Positions 15,648 to 23,843 of a stretch of 32,475 nucleotides of DNA are shown here, piece after piece (the first letter of the stretch is position 1; the number at the start of each line of letters is the position of its first letter). The translations under genes and the position numbers were made by a program. Source of the stretch: Lentisphaerota bacterium (GTDB lineage Bacteria > Verrucomicrobiota > Lentisphaeria > Oligosphaerales > Oligosphaeraceae); assembly GCA_012799905.1 (NCBI GenBank), contig JAAZKI010000262.1, forward strand, positions 1-32,475, read 5' to 3'. The notes below the pieces were generated by a model that was not told where the DNA came from, made no database searches, and was given only the letters and a program-made list of their open reading frames with translations.

Positions 15648-16370
15648 TTAGCGGATGGCAGCCAACAGCTCAGGCGCTCGGTTGCTGCAGATTTTATCCA
15701 CGCCGATCTTAGCATATTCCTGGGCCAAATCCAGCTTATCCACGGTCCAAACATTCACCTTAACGCCGTGCGCATGAGCCGCCAACACCATGTCGCGGGT
15801 AATGCCTTCATGGTAAACATGCACCCACGGAAAGTTATGCTTCTTGGCCAATTCCAGCAAAGCGACGCCGTCACTCCCGAGGATGGCCAATGGCAGCCCG
15901 GCATCAGCTGCGCGGACTTGCAGCAAAGCATCCAAATCAAACGAGGAAACAACGTGCGTGCCCTGGCGCGGCGCATGTCGCCGCAGCATCTCCGCCAGCT
16001 TGTTCGCCGACTGAGCCGGATCGCTGAAACGCTTGACTTCGACATTAAAGACAACCGGGTTGGAATCGGACAGAGCCAGGGCCTCCTCCAGACGGGGAAT
16101 GCGCTCGCCCGCAAACGTCGGCGACTTCCATGAGCCAGCGTCCAGACGCTGCAATTCTGCCCTGGACAAATTCGCTATTGCGCCCGTGCCATTGGTGGTT
16201 CGGTCAACGGTCGCGTCGTGCATTACGACCAACTCACCATCAGCGGAAACGTGTATATCCAGCTCAATCGACGGCGCTCTCGCTGCGATGGCTTGGCGAA
16301 ATGCCAAGAGGGTGTTTTCCGGATACGCGGCGCTATAGCCGCGATGTGCTTCAATAATCGGTGTTGACAT
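15648..16370 (-). CDS. Glycerophosphodiester phosphodiesterase (UgpQ-like)
   Basis: A 240-residue TIM-barrel hydrolase that releases sn-glycerol 3-phosphate and an alcohol from glycerophosphodiesters. Family residues are all visible: EAHRGYSAAYPENT at 7-20 (catalytic His, Glu), IELDIHVSADGELVVMHD at about 35-52 (metal-binding Glu/Asp and catalytic His), DRTTNGTG, and PRLEEAL. Near the C-terminus VNVWTVD completes the barrel as in UgpQ. No signal peptide is seen, so it is probably cytoplasmic. The start has AAAGG nine bases upstream. It lies 48 bases upstream of lon and 15 bases after the flavodoxin-family gene, consistent with one transcript. Substrate preference is not readable. Confidence 0.93.
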   Translation of the reverse strand: MSTPIIEAHRGYSAAYPENTLLAFRQAIAARAPSIELDIHVSADGELVVMHDATVDRTTNGTGAIANLSRAELQRLDAGSWKSPTFAGERIPRLEEALALSDSNPVVFNVEVKRFSDPAQSANKLAEMLRRHAPRQGTHVVSSFDLDALLQVRAADAGLPLAILGSDGVALLELAKKHNFPWVHVYHEGITRDMVLAAHAHGVKVNVWTVDKLDLAQEYAKIGVDKICSNRAPELLAAIR

Positions 16371-16385
16371 GGTCTGCCTTTCTTA

Positions 16386-17069
16386 TTACGATGGCCGATT
16401 GCCGGCAGTGTAGGAAAATTTCATCGGCGACGTCCCGCCGATCACAGTTTTTCCGGCTTTAATCAGTGAGGCGACTTCAAAAATGCGCCGGATAGTCTGC
16501 TCGCCCTGCTCAAGGCCCCATTCATCGGTGAGGACATGCCCAGGCGCGCCGGCCCAAGCCATGGTTCCATACTGGCAGGTCTGGTCGCCATTGCCGACAA
16601 TCAGGCAGCCGTTTCGGATGAACGGCAGCCACGTGGCCATGATCGCGGTCTCGGCGCCTCCGGAACGACGCCCGGCAATCGCCATAACGCCCACCGGCTT
16701 GTTCGCCAGCTTGAAATCCTGATGCCGAAGAACACGCGTGCGCATAATGAATTTGCTGAACAAGTCGGACGGCAAGCCAAAATAGACCGGCGTCGCCACG
16801 GCGATGCCGTCTGCCTCGCACATCTTAGCCAGGATTTCGGTCATGTCGTCCTTAATCGCACAGGGGATGTATTCTGCGTTGTCCTTGCGCTTGCCGCAGA
16901 CGCCGCAGGCCAAACAATGGAGGATATTCTTGTCCTTCAAGTGAATGATTTCATGCTCAATCTGGCCGTCAAGCTTGGCGTTGGCAGCAGCAAAAGAATG
17001 CTCCAACAAGGCCGCGCAGTTGCTCTTGACCCGCGGGCTGCAATTCAACCCGAGAATTTTAATCGTCAT
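16386..17069 (-). CDS. Flavodoxin-family / NADPH-dependent FMN reductase-like protein
   Basis: A 227-residue flavodoxin-fold oxidoreductase. The FMN phosphate loop is GLNCSPRVKSNCAALLE (about 7-23), and ATPVYFGLPSDLFSKFIMR (about 92-110) is the second flavin-contacting segment. A cysteine cluster CLACGVCGKRKDNAEYIPC (about 53-71), followed by DDM, resembles the iron-sulfur flavoprotein arrangement, so a [4Fe-4S] cluster is possible but unproven. AGRRSGGAETAIM is another family segment. The first bases overlap the stop of the upstream NtrC-type regulator by 11 nt and a GGAGAAAAAGG sequence precedes the ATG, so translation is probably coupled to the regulator. Substrate unknown. Confidence 0.87.
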   Translation of the reverse strand: MTIKILGLNCSPRVKSNCAALLEHSFAAANAKLDGQIEHEIIHLKDKNILHCLACGVCGKRKDNAEYIPCAIKDDMTEILAKMCEADGIAVATPVYFGLPSDLFSKFIMRTRVLRHQDFKLANKPVGVMAIAGRRSGGAETAIMATWLPFIRNGCLIVGNGDQTCQYGTMAWAGAPGHVLTDEWGLEQGEQTIRRIFEVASLIKAGKTVIGGTSPMKFSYTAGNRPS

Positions 17070-18486
17070 CCTTTTTCTCCGTGTGGCTGTTTGATTTTAA
17101 GCCAGCCTCTTCCATCATCCGATGCAAGGCATTACGATGCACCCCCAGCCGGGCGGCTGCCCTGGTCTGGTTGCCCTGGCACTCGCGCAGCGCCCTGGCG
17201 ATAATCAAACTCTGTAATTCAGACAGTGCGTCCCGCAAAGGGTTGTCGCCGGACCAGGACAGTGCGTCGACATATTGTTCCAGGTGCCAGCGCCTCTGCT
17301 CATCCGGCGCCGCTTCTGGCGCCTGTGGCTGTATGCACTGCTCCAGGCACGCCTTGGTAATCACAGGTCCGCCGCCCTTGGCGACCGCCTGCAAGATAAC
17401 ATTGCGCAACTCGCGGACATTGCCCGGCCAATCCCGGCCAGCCAGCGCCTCACAAGCATCCGCCGCCAAGCTCAACTCAGGGTCGACCTGGGCAAGAAAA
17501 TAATGCGCCAGCGCTGGCACGTCCTCGGGGTGTTCGCGGAGAAGTGGAGTCCGAATCGGCAACACGGCCAGCCGATAGTACAAGTCAGCCCGGAAACTGC
17601 CTTGACGCACGGCGACCTCCAGGTCGCGATTCGTCGCCGCAACGACCCTGACATCGACCGGCTGCGGCTTCACCGACCCGATGCGTTCGACCTGGCGCTG
17701 ATCCAGAAAACGCAGCAGCTTGACCTGAGTCGGCAAGGGCAGCTCCCCGACCTCGTCCAGGAACAGGACGCCGCCATCCGCGGCCTCGCACAGCCCCGGC
17801 TTGTCCTCGCTAGCGCCGGTGAAAGCGCCCCGGCAATGCCCAAACAACTCGCTCTCCACTAAGTTATCCGGCAAGGCGCCGCAGTTCACGCCGACAAAGG
17901 GGCCGTGCCGACGACGGCTGCGGGCGTGGATCATCCGAGCCGCCAACTCCTTGCCAGTGCCGGTGGCGCCAGTAATCAGCACTGGCGCTTCGTCCATGGC
18001 CGCCACCCGCAAGAGCTGCTTGAACAATTCCTGCATGACCGCCGACTCGCCGACAAAGCCCTCGGCGGCAGCTGGCGCTGGCGCGGCTGGCGCGGCTGAC
18101 GCCGCCGACGTCGACGCCAGAGCCTGGAGGACAAGTTGTTCGGCCTGGCTCATGTCAACCGGTTTTGTCACATAGTCAAAAACCTGGCTGGCCATGGCTC
18201 GGTTGACCGTCTCCAAAGTTCCATACGCCGTCATCACCACCACTGGCAGCTGGGGCCGTTCCTGCCGGATTTGCGCCAGGATGTCCAATCCGTCGGCATC
18301 GCCGAGGCGAACGTCGAGGAACACCATGTCCGGATTCTGGCTCAGGCATTGCTGCAAGCCCTCCGCGCCGCGGCTGCTGGTCAGCACATCGTAGCCGCGC
18401 TTTTCGAAATAGCGCCGAAACGCAAAGCAAATCGACGCTTCATCGTCGATGATTTGCAATGTGCCTTTACGTGTTGCATCAGCCAT
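17059..18486 (-). CDS. Sigma-54-dependent NtrC-family response regulator
   Basis: A 475-residue transcription activator with three parts. A receiver domain (about 10-120) has the phospho-acceptor Asp58 in FLDVRLGD, Thr in VVVMTAYG and Lys in DYVTKPV. After an Ala/Pro-rich linker (about 125-142) comes the AAA+ sigma-54 activator domain, with Walker A GATGTGKE near 173-180 and the sigma-54 contact GAFTGA at about 220-225. A Fis-type helix-turn-helix ends the protein (NQTRAAARLGVHRNALHRMM). It should activate RpoN promoters when phosphorylated. No histidine kinase lies nearby, so it is an orphan in this window. I used the ATG at 18486; a GTG at 18498 adds four residues. It overlaps the flavodoxin-family gene by 11 nt. 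Targets are unknown. Confidence 0.94.
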   Translation of the reverse strand: MADATRKGTLQIIDDEASICFAFRRYFEKRGYDVLTSSRGAEGLQQCLSQNPDMVFLDVRLGDADGLDILAQIRQERPQLPVVVMTAYGTLETVNRAMASQVFDYVTKPVDMSQAEQLVLQALASTSAASAAPAAPAPAAAEGFVGESAVMQELFKQLLRVAAMDEAPVLITGATGTGKELAARMIHARSRRRHGPFVGVNCGALPDNLVESELFGHCRGAFTGASEDKPGLCEAADGGVLFLDEVGELPLPTQVKLLRFLDQRQVERIGSVKPQPVDVRVVAATNRDLEVAVRQGSFRADLYYRLAVLPIRTPLLREHPEDVPALAHYFLAQVDPELSLAADACEALAGRDWPGNVRELRNVILQAVAKGGGPVITKACLEQCIQPQAPEAAPDEQRRWHLEQYVDALSWSGDNPLRDALSELQSLIIARALRECQGNQTRAAARLGVHRNALHRMMEEAGLKSNSHTEKKDDD

Positions 18487-18556
18487 GAAAGCGCTCACTC
18501 AAAGTCCGTTGTTCGTTTGTAGCCGCAACCGTTCACGCACCCCTTGCCGATTCAGC

Positions 18557-19864
18557 TCACGGCAGGAATGGAGAGGACGCAACCGCAATCGCGGGTCGCG
18601 TCGGCGGCGTCTCCACCGGCAATGGCGCCACGCGGTCCACGGTTCCCCAGCGGCGGGAAAAGGGCCACCAGACAAAGCACGCCGTGCCGACTAAGTTGCG
18701 GCGCGGCACCGTGCCCCAGTAACGGCTGTCCTTGCTGTTCTCGCTGTTGTCGCCTAACATGAAATATTCGCCGTCTGGAACCTCAAAGGTGTCTTCATTA
18801 TTCGTAAGATACTGCGTGTTCGGCATATGGGCATAGCCGCGATAACCGCCCTTGAAACTATGGATGCGGTCAAAGCCAGGATCGTCCGAGCCATCCAAGA
18901 GCCGGAAATCCGCTGCTCCGGCTGGCTTAACATACAGCCGATGGTCAATGATCCGCAGAGTGTCCCCCGGAAGACCGACCAACCGCTTGATGTAAAACCG
19001 ACCGCCAAAGCCTATACCATCCGGATCGACCAGCCCGTCCGTCACAAACACCATCACATCGCCGCGGCGAGGCTCCCGGAAACACAGCGACGTCCGATTC
19101 ACGAACAGATGGTCGCCAAGCTCCAAGTAGCCGCGCAAAAAAACTTCTTCGCGGGCAAAGAAGCCTGTATCGCGCTTGCCGGCGTATTGGTCATAAATCG
19201 TCCGCAACACGGTGTCCGGAGTGCCAGGAACGACGTACTGGCGCGATCCAATCGGCACGGAACTCGTCGGAAAAAAGGGCATGGAGGGCAGAGCCGTCAA
19301 CCGGGACAAGTCAACCGCGCCCGATTCCTCGACAACCACGTCAACGCCCCGGCGGGAATAATTCACATAAGCGAAAAAACGCTGCAAAAAGCCCTTTGGC
19401 GGCGGCGTCTCCTGCTCGACAAAATGGATGCCGTACAGCGTCGGCTGCATGCTCCCGGTCGGAATCTTGAACGGTTGCAGAAAAAGCGCCCGGATGCCAA
19501 AAGCCAGGCCCAAGGCGACCACCAAGACCTCTAAGTGCTCACGAATCCAGGCATGCGACGGCGCTGCTGGCGCCCGACCGCCAGTCCGACCGCTGGCCAG
19601 GTTCGACAGGCAGGAAGACACTGCGCTGTCGTCTCCGGAAAGACGCACCTGGCGAATCTCCTCGATCAGGCTGCGCAGCTGCGCCTGGCGCTCCTCGGTG
19701 AACAGGTCCTCGTCCCGCCGCAGCCGGCTCTTAAAATGCTTTTCAAAATCGCGCAGCATCGTCCGTCGACGCTGACGTGGCCGCTGCAGCAGACGTTGGA
19801 TTTGGCTGCCAAAGAAAAAATACAGGATTAGAATGTCCAACAGCAGGACGACATAAATCGGCAT
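18557..19864 (-). CDS. lepB: Signal peptidase I with N-terminal extension and insertion
   Basis: The inner-membrane endopeptidase that removes signal peptides from exported proteins; 435 residues, longer than the roughly 320 of E. coli. It starts with a transmembrane helix (PIYVVLLLDILILYFFFG), then a charged cytoplasmic segment rich in Arg and Glu, then a second helix (EVLVVALGLAFGIRALFL, about 112-129). The catalytic Ser138 is in IPTGSMQPTL and the general-base Lys293 in RFYIKRLVGLPGD. The C-terminal box FMLGDNSENSKDSRYWG is intact. About 150 residues separate Ser and Lys, against roughly 55 in E. coli LepB, so there is a large insertion in the periplasmic domain. The ATG at 19864 has GGAGAGG just upstream. 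It lies between asd and the NtrC-type regulator. Confidence 0.95.
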   Translation of the reverse strand: MPIYVVLLLDILILYFFFGSQIQRLLQRPRQRRRTMLRDFEKHFKSRLRRDEDLFTEERQAQLRSLIEEIRQVRLSGDDSAVSSCLSNLASGRTGGRAPAAPSHAWIREHLEVLVVALGLAFGIRALFLQPFKIPTGSMQPTLYGIHFVEQETPPPKGFLQRFFAYVNYSRRGVDVVVEESGAVDLSRLTALPSMPFFPTSSVPIGSRQYVVPGTPDTVLRTIYDQYAGKRDTGFFAREEVFLRGYLELGDHLFVNRTSLCFREPRRGDVMVFVTDGLVDPDGIGFGGRFYIKRLVGLPGDTLRIIDHRLYVKPAGAADFRLLDGSDDPGFDRIHSFKGGYRGYAHMPNTQYLTNNEDTFEVPDGEYFMLGDNSENSKDSRYWGTVPRRNLVGTACFVWWPFSRRWGTVDRVAPLPVETPPTRPAIAVASSPFLP

Positions 19865-19997
19865 GACCTCTCCTTGCTCGCTCACTGTTTCCGCGCTTCG
19901 CCCTGGCCGGGTGGGTCATAAGGTTACCCGGCGCAGTGCGAATTGCGCGCCCCCGGGAAGTGCGCCTGCCGCTGCTTCCCGGACGGGCCTGCCGGCT

Positions 19998-20999
19998 TCA
20001 AACCAGCAGTTCCGCGATTTGCACGGCATTGAGGGCCGCGCCTTTCAGAAGCTGGTCGCCACACACGAACAGCGCCAGGCCATTGGCGCAGCTGAGGTCT
20101 TCGCGAATCCGGCCAACCAGGACGTCGTATTGGTCATTGCTCTCGTTCGGCATGGGGAAATGGTTGGCGGCGCGGTCGTCAACGACCTTGATGCCAGGCG
20201 CCTTGGACAAAGCCGCCACGGCCTCCTCAACCGATACTTTGCGGGCTTGCTCCACGACTATGCTCTCAGCGTGCGAACGCAGCACCGGCACCCTCACGCA
20301 GGTCGGACACACCTGGATGGCGTCGTCATGCAAAATCTTCCGCGTCTCATTGACCATCTTCATCTCTTCTTCGTTATAGCCATTCTCGCCAATCGTCGTG
20401 TTATGGCTGAAAAGATTGAAAGCATACGGATGCTGAAAGACCACCGGCTCTGCCGGCTTGCCGGCCAGGACATCAGCCGTCTGCGTCCACAATTCTTCCA
20501 TGCCCTTGGCGCCGGCGCCGCTCGCGCTCTGGTACGTGCTCACCACAATCCGGCGGATGGGCGAGATGTCGTACAATGGCTTCACTGCCACCAGCATGAT
20601 GGTCGTCGTGCAATTTGGGTTGGCGATGATTCCCTGGTGCTTGCGGACGTCCTCGCCATTGACCTCTGGCACCACCAGCGGAACCTTCGGGTCCATCCGG
20701 AATGCGCTCGAATTGTCCACCACGACTGCGCCAGCCGCGACTGCCGCCGCTGCAAACTCCCGTGACCGCCCCCCGCCAGCACAAAACAGAGCCACGTCAA
20801 TGCCCTGGAAAGAGTCCGCGCTCAAGACCTCCACCGGGAGTTCCTCGTCGCGAAAGGGAAGCCGACGGCCCTCTGAACGCGCCGAAGCCAGGAGACGCAG
20901 GCTTTTGAGCGGGAAATTCCGCTTATCCAGAGTCTTGAGCACCTCAGCGCCGACTGCGCCCGTCGCTCCAACTACCGCCACATTAATCATTTTTCCCAT
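19998..20999 (-). CDS. asd: Aspartate-semialdehyde dehydrogenase
   Basis: Reduces aspartyl phosphate to aspartate semialdehyde with NADPH, the branch point to lysine/diaminopimelate, threonine and methionine. It is 333 residues from the ATG at 20999 (AGGAG eleven bases upstream); the ATG at 20990 is a close alternative, and the longer open frame upstream lacks family sequence. The NADP loop is VVGATGAVGAEVL (9-21), the catalytic cysteine is Cys130 in ANPNCTTTIM, and the catalytic histidine is His243 in VLRSHAESI. QSASGAGAKGMEEL is the usual segment after the active site. The length and motifs match the bacterial USG-1/Asd family. It heads the minus-strand housekeeping run, 133 bases upstream of lepB. 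Confidence 0.96.
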   Translation of the reverse strand: MGKMINVAVVGATGAVGAEVLKTLDKRNFPLKSLRLLASARSEGRRLPFRDEELPVEVLSADSFQGIDVALFCAGGGRSREFAAAAVAAGAVVVDNSSAFRMDPKVPLVVPEVNGEDVRKHQGIIANPNCTTTIMLVAVKPLYDISPIRRIVVSTYQSASGAGAKGMEELWTQTADVLAGKPAEPVVFQHPYAFNLFSHNTTIGENGYNEEEMKMVNETRKILHDDAIQVCPTCVRVPVLRSHAESIVVEQARKVSVEEAVAALSKAPGIKVVDDRAANHFPMPNESNDQYDVLVGRIREDLSCANGLALFVCGDQLLKGAALNAVQIAELLV

Positions 21000-21180
21000 C
21001 TTCTCTTGACTCCTGCATTTGCGGGCCTGCGCCCTCGCTTCTCTATCTGGCGCGCCATTCCAGCTCGCCCCCCTGCGGGGCAGGTATAACGCTTGTACAC
21101 AAATCTCATAATATAGCCGATATTTATCCGGCCGACGTCTCTTCAAACCGCATTTTCAACTTCTTCTGCGAAAAATCGCA

Positions 21181-21385
21181 ATGCTCCACTGTCCATTAAA
21201 GTCCACTAACGTCCACGTCCACTCTCCACTGATGTCCACTTCTGTCCACAGTCCATCGTCTACCAACGTCCATGAAAGTCCACTAATGTCCATTGTCCAC
21301 TGTCCCCTAAAGCGCCTTATCCGGAGCATTTGGCTCCGCCCGCAGCTTGTCGGAACCCCGAGTGTCCATGAGTAATCGCTTACGT
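21181..21385 (+). repeat. GTCCAC/GTCCATT minisatellite with repeat-family tail (copy E)
   Basis: About fifteen imperfect units of GTCCAC, GTCCACTAA or GTCCATT run from 21188 to about 21307. They are followed by CTAAAGCGCCTTATCCGG and a tail (GTCGGAACCCCGAGTGTCC) homologous to copy D. This fills the middle of the 21000-21515 gap between divergent asd and the beta-helix gene; the remainder shows no gene. The promoters of both flanking genes must lie beside or inside it. Confidence 0.8.
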
Positions 21386-21515
21386 TCGACCATCCCCTGC
21401 GTGACAGCCAGGCTGATTTGCAATAGTTGCCAGCCATGCTACGGTAAATTCTTGTCGATAGTCTCCCATGCCATGATTTTTGCGTCCTTCCACCTACAAC
21501 CGTAAAGGAATCACC

Positions 21516-23528
21516 ATGACTTTCCGCAGCCTCAGTGTCTTTCTCAGCGCCGCCTGCCTTGGCGTGACTCTTGCCACGGCTCAGCAGGCTGACCCGGCTA
21601 AAGTGGCCCAGGTGGCCGCTGGCACTCTCACCGAAGCCCGCGTCTCCTGGTGGGGCTTTAACCCTGCCGACTCGACCGCATTTCTGCAACAAGCCATCAA
21701 TTCCAAAGTCCCGAAGCTGATTGTCGATAAGATGCCGTCGCCCTGGTACACCAACAAGTTGACGGCAGTCAGCAACCAGGAAATCATCTTTGAGGAAGGC
21801 GTCGAACTGGTCGCCCTGAAAGGCCAGTTCCATGGACTCACCGACGCCCTGATACGTATCAGCCGGCAGGAAAACGTGACTCTCCGCGGACTCGGCAAAG
21901 GCGCCACCCTCCGCATGCACAAGGCTGACTACCACACCGACGCCTACAAAAAATCGGAGTGGCGGCACGGCATCAGCATTTTGAGTTCGCGCAAGGTCAA
22001 CATCATCAACCTCAGCATTGTCGACACCGGTGGTGACGGCATCTATCTCGGCATCTCCAAACGCGGCGAGCCCCCCACTGACATCCTGATCAAAAACGTC
22101 GTCTGCGACGGCAATAATCGCCAGGGCATCAGCGTCATTGCGGCTGTCAACATGCTCATCGAAGACACCAAGTTGATCAATACCAGCGGCACCGCGCCGG
22201 AAGCCGGCATCGACTTTGAACCCAACCTGCCCGACGAGCCGATCCGCAATTGCGTTATGCGCAACTGCTACAGCGAAAACAACAACGGCGGCGGATACGT
22301 CTTCTACCTGCCTAACATGGTAAGCGACATCAGCCCGCTGGAAGTGACCCTCGAAAACTGCATCTCAGTAAACGATAAGCGCTCTCCGCTGGCGCTCCAT
22401 ACTGGCAATGGCCCTGGCCGCACCTTGCAAGGACATTTCAAAGTCATCAACTGCACATTCACCAATGCCGGCAATCCAATCAGCCTGGTCGGCAATGACG
22501 CTGACGGCGTCAAAATCGAATTTGTCAACGTAACGATTGACAACTGCGGCCACACCCGGCCCGATTCGGCAATCATCAGCATGAGCAATCGCGCCCAGGA
22601 CGAGGCGGCCGGCGGCAACCTGTTCTTCCGCAACGTCACGGTCAAAGACCCCAACGAAAACCGCCCGCTGTTCAACTTCACCGATGGCGGCATGAATGGC
22701 GGCGGCTTGCGCAATATCGGCGGCGAAATCACCTACATCGCCAATGGCAAAACCACGAAGCATGTCTTCAGCGACGAATGGGCCAAGGCCACCTACCCGC
22801 CCATCCAAATCAAAAGAGTCCCGTATTATCCGATGGACGGCGCCCGCTTCCAGCCCTATCAGACCAACCCCGTCATTCCTGACCGGGACCTTCCTAACTT
22901 GCAGCCGCGCGGCTTGGGGAAATTCTGGCTGTACGCCAACCAAGGCGAAGACATCCGCCTGGCAGTCCTCTACGGCCAGCTCGGCAATTACTCCGGCACC
23001 AAGGCGGCAGTCAATCTCATCACTCCCTCCGGGAAAAAAATCGGGCTCGGCGGCGCCAAATTCCAGGAAGTGACTGAAGTGGGCCTGGCGGAGGCGCCGG
23101 AAACCGGCATCTACCAGGTCGAAATATCTGCTGGCGCCAACTGGTCTTCGATTAAGCGCAGCAACCGCGCCATTGTCCTACCCGCCTATCCCAAAGCCGC
23201 CCACCTGGCCTCAGGCGGCGGCGACTACTTCTTCCTCGTCCCGCCCGGTTCCGGCGAATTCAGCATCCGTTTCTGGGGCGAAGGCGCTGAGGGCCTCAAA
23301 GCGACAGTCTTTGACCCGGCTGGCAATCAAGTCTGGCAGAAGGACGATATTTCGGCCATCGAACAATTCGTCGGCACGCCTGAGCAAGGCAAGGCTGGCG
23401 GCGTCTGGAAGCTGCGAGTGGAAAAACCGACCAACTTGCCGGTCATTGAAGACCACTATATCCGGATTTACGGCATCCCGCCATTCATCGGCCTGGCGCC
23501 CGAGCTGCTCCTCGCGCCAGCCCCGTAA
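21516..23528 (+). CDS. Exported right-handed beta-helix protein
   Basis: A 670-residue secreted protein. The start at 21516 has AAAGGA seven bases upstream and begins a signal peptide (MTFRSLSVFLSAACLGVTLATA, cleavage near AQQA). Residues 60-420 form parallel beta-helix rungs with regular I/V-x-N ladders (NVTLRGLGKG, VNIINLSIVDTGGDGIYLG, ILIKNVVCDGNNRQGISV, CVMRNCYSENNNGGG, FKVINCTFTNAGNPISLV, IEFVNVTIDNCG). This is the fold of pectate-lyase-like polysaccharide lyases and epimerases. The last 200 residues look like beta-sandwich domains. No catalytic set of a named lyase family is recognised, so enzymatic activity is not assured; polysaccharide binding or cleavage is inference. It is monocistronic, ending at a strong terminator. 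Confidence 0.85.
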   Translation: MTFRSLSVFLSAACLGVTLATAQQADPAKVAQVAAGTLTEARVSWWGFNPADSTAFLQQAINSKVPKLIVDKMPSPWYTNKLTAVSNQEIIFEEGVELVALKGQFHGLTDALIRISRQENVTLRGLGKGATLRMHKADYHTDAYKKSEWRHGISILSSRKVNIINLSIVDTGGDGIYLGISKRGEPPTDILIKNVVCDGNNRQGISVIAAVNMLIEDTKLINTSGTAPEAGIDFEPNLPDEPIRNCVMRNCYSENNNGGGYVFYLPNMVSDISPLEVTLENCISVNDKRSPLALHTGNGPGRTLQGHFKVINCTFTNAGNPISLVGNDADGVKIEFVNVTIDNCGHTRPDSAIISMSNRAQDEAAGGNLFFRNVTVKDPNENRPLFNFTDGGMNGGGLRNIGGEITYIANGKTTKHVFSDEWAKATYPPIQIKRVPYYPMDGARFQPYQTNPVIPDRDLPNLQPRGLGKFWLYANQGEDIRLAVLYGQLGNYSGTKAAVNLITPSGKKIGLGGAKFQEVTEVGLAEAPETGIYQVEISAGANWSSIKRSNRAIVLPAYPKAAHLASGGGDYFFLVPPGSGEFSIRFWGEGAEGLKATVFDPAGNQVWQKDDISAIEQFVGTPEQGKAGGVWKLRVEKPTNLPVIEDHYIRIYGIPPFIGLAPELLLAPAP

Positions 23529-23590
23529 AGTCCGTCTTGGTGTGTGCACGTGCGAAAGCCGAAGCAGGGCTGATGCTCAAGGCACGTGCC

Positions 23591-23640
23591 AGCAAAAAGC
23601 CATCCTGGCCACGTGCAAGCGTCCCGGATGGCTTTTTGCT
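23591..23640. terminator. Long bidirectional hairpin terminator
   Basis: A perfect 15-bp stem (AGCAAAAAGCCATCC at 23591-23605 with GGATGGCTTTTTGCT at 23626-23640) holds five A on the left arm and five T on the right, so it can end transcripts from either side. It lies 62 bases after the beta-helix stop and forms the left border of the restriction/HipA island. From 23641 to 23843 I see no gene. Confidence 0.85.
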
Positions 23641-23843
23641 ATATTTGGATTACTGTAAATACAGGCGTCGGCTGAATGCCCATGAATGGACGCTTGCGCT
23701 GCAAGTTCGAGCCGACAGCCCCCCAAAAAGCGAACTGCCCGGCTCTGAGACCGGAACCCAAGAAGATTCGGACCGTGATTAAACAAATGCCTCGATGCAC
23801 GAGAAGATGAGCGCAGCAAACAAACAGAAAACAGGAGCTCAAT

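Noticed and set aside
19863-20765. Plus-strand open frame of about 300 codons opposite asd
   Set aside because: The minus strand encodes an unmistakable aspartate-semialdehyde dehydrogenase; the plus frame is low-complexity and has no family features.
23700-23770. tRNA-like GTTCGAGCC followed by an arm-like stretch
   Set aside because: No acceptor stem or anticodon arm can be paired around it, and no CCA end is found.
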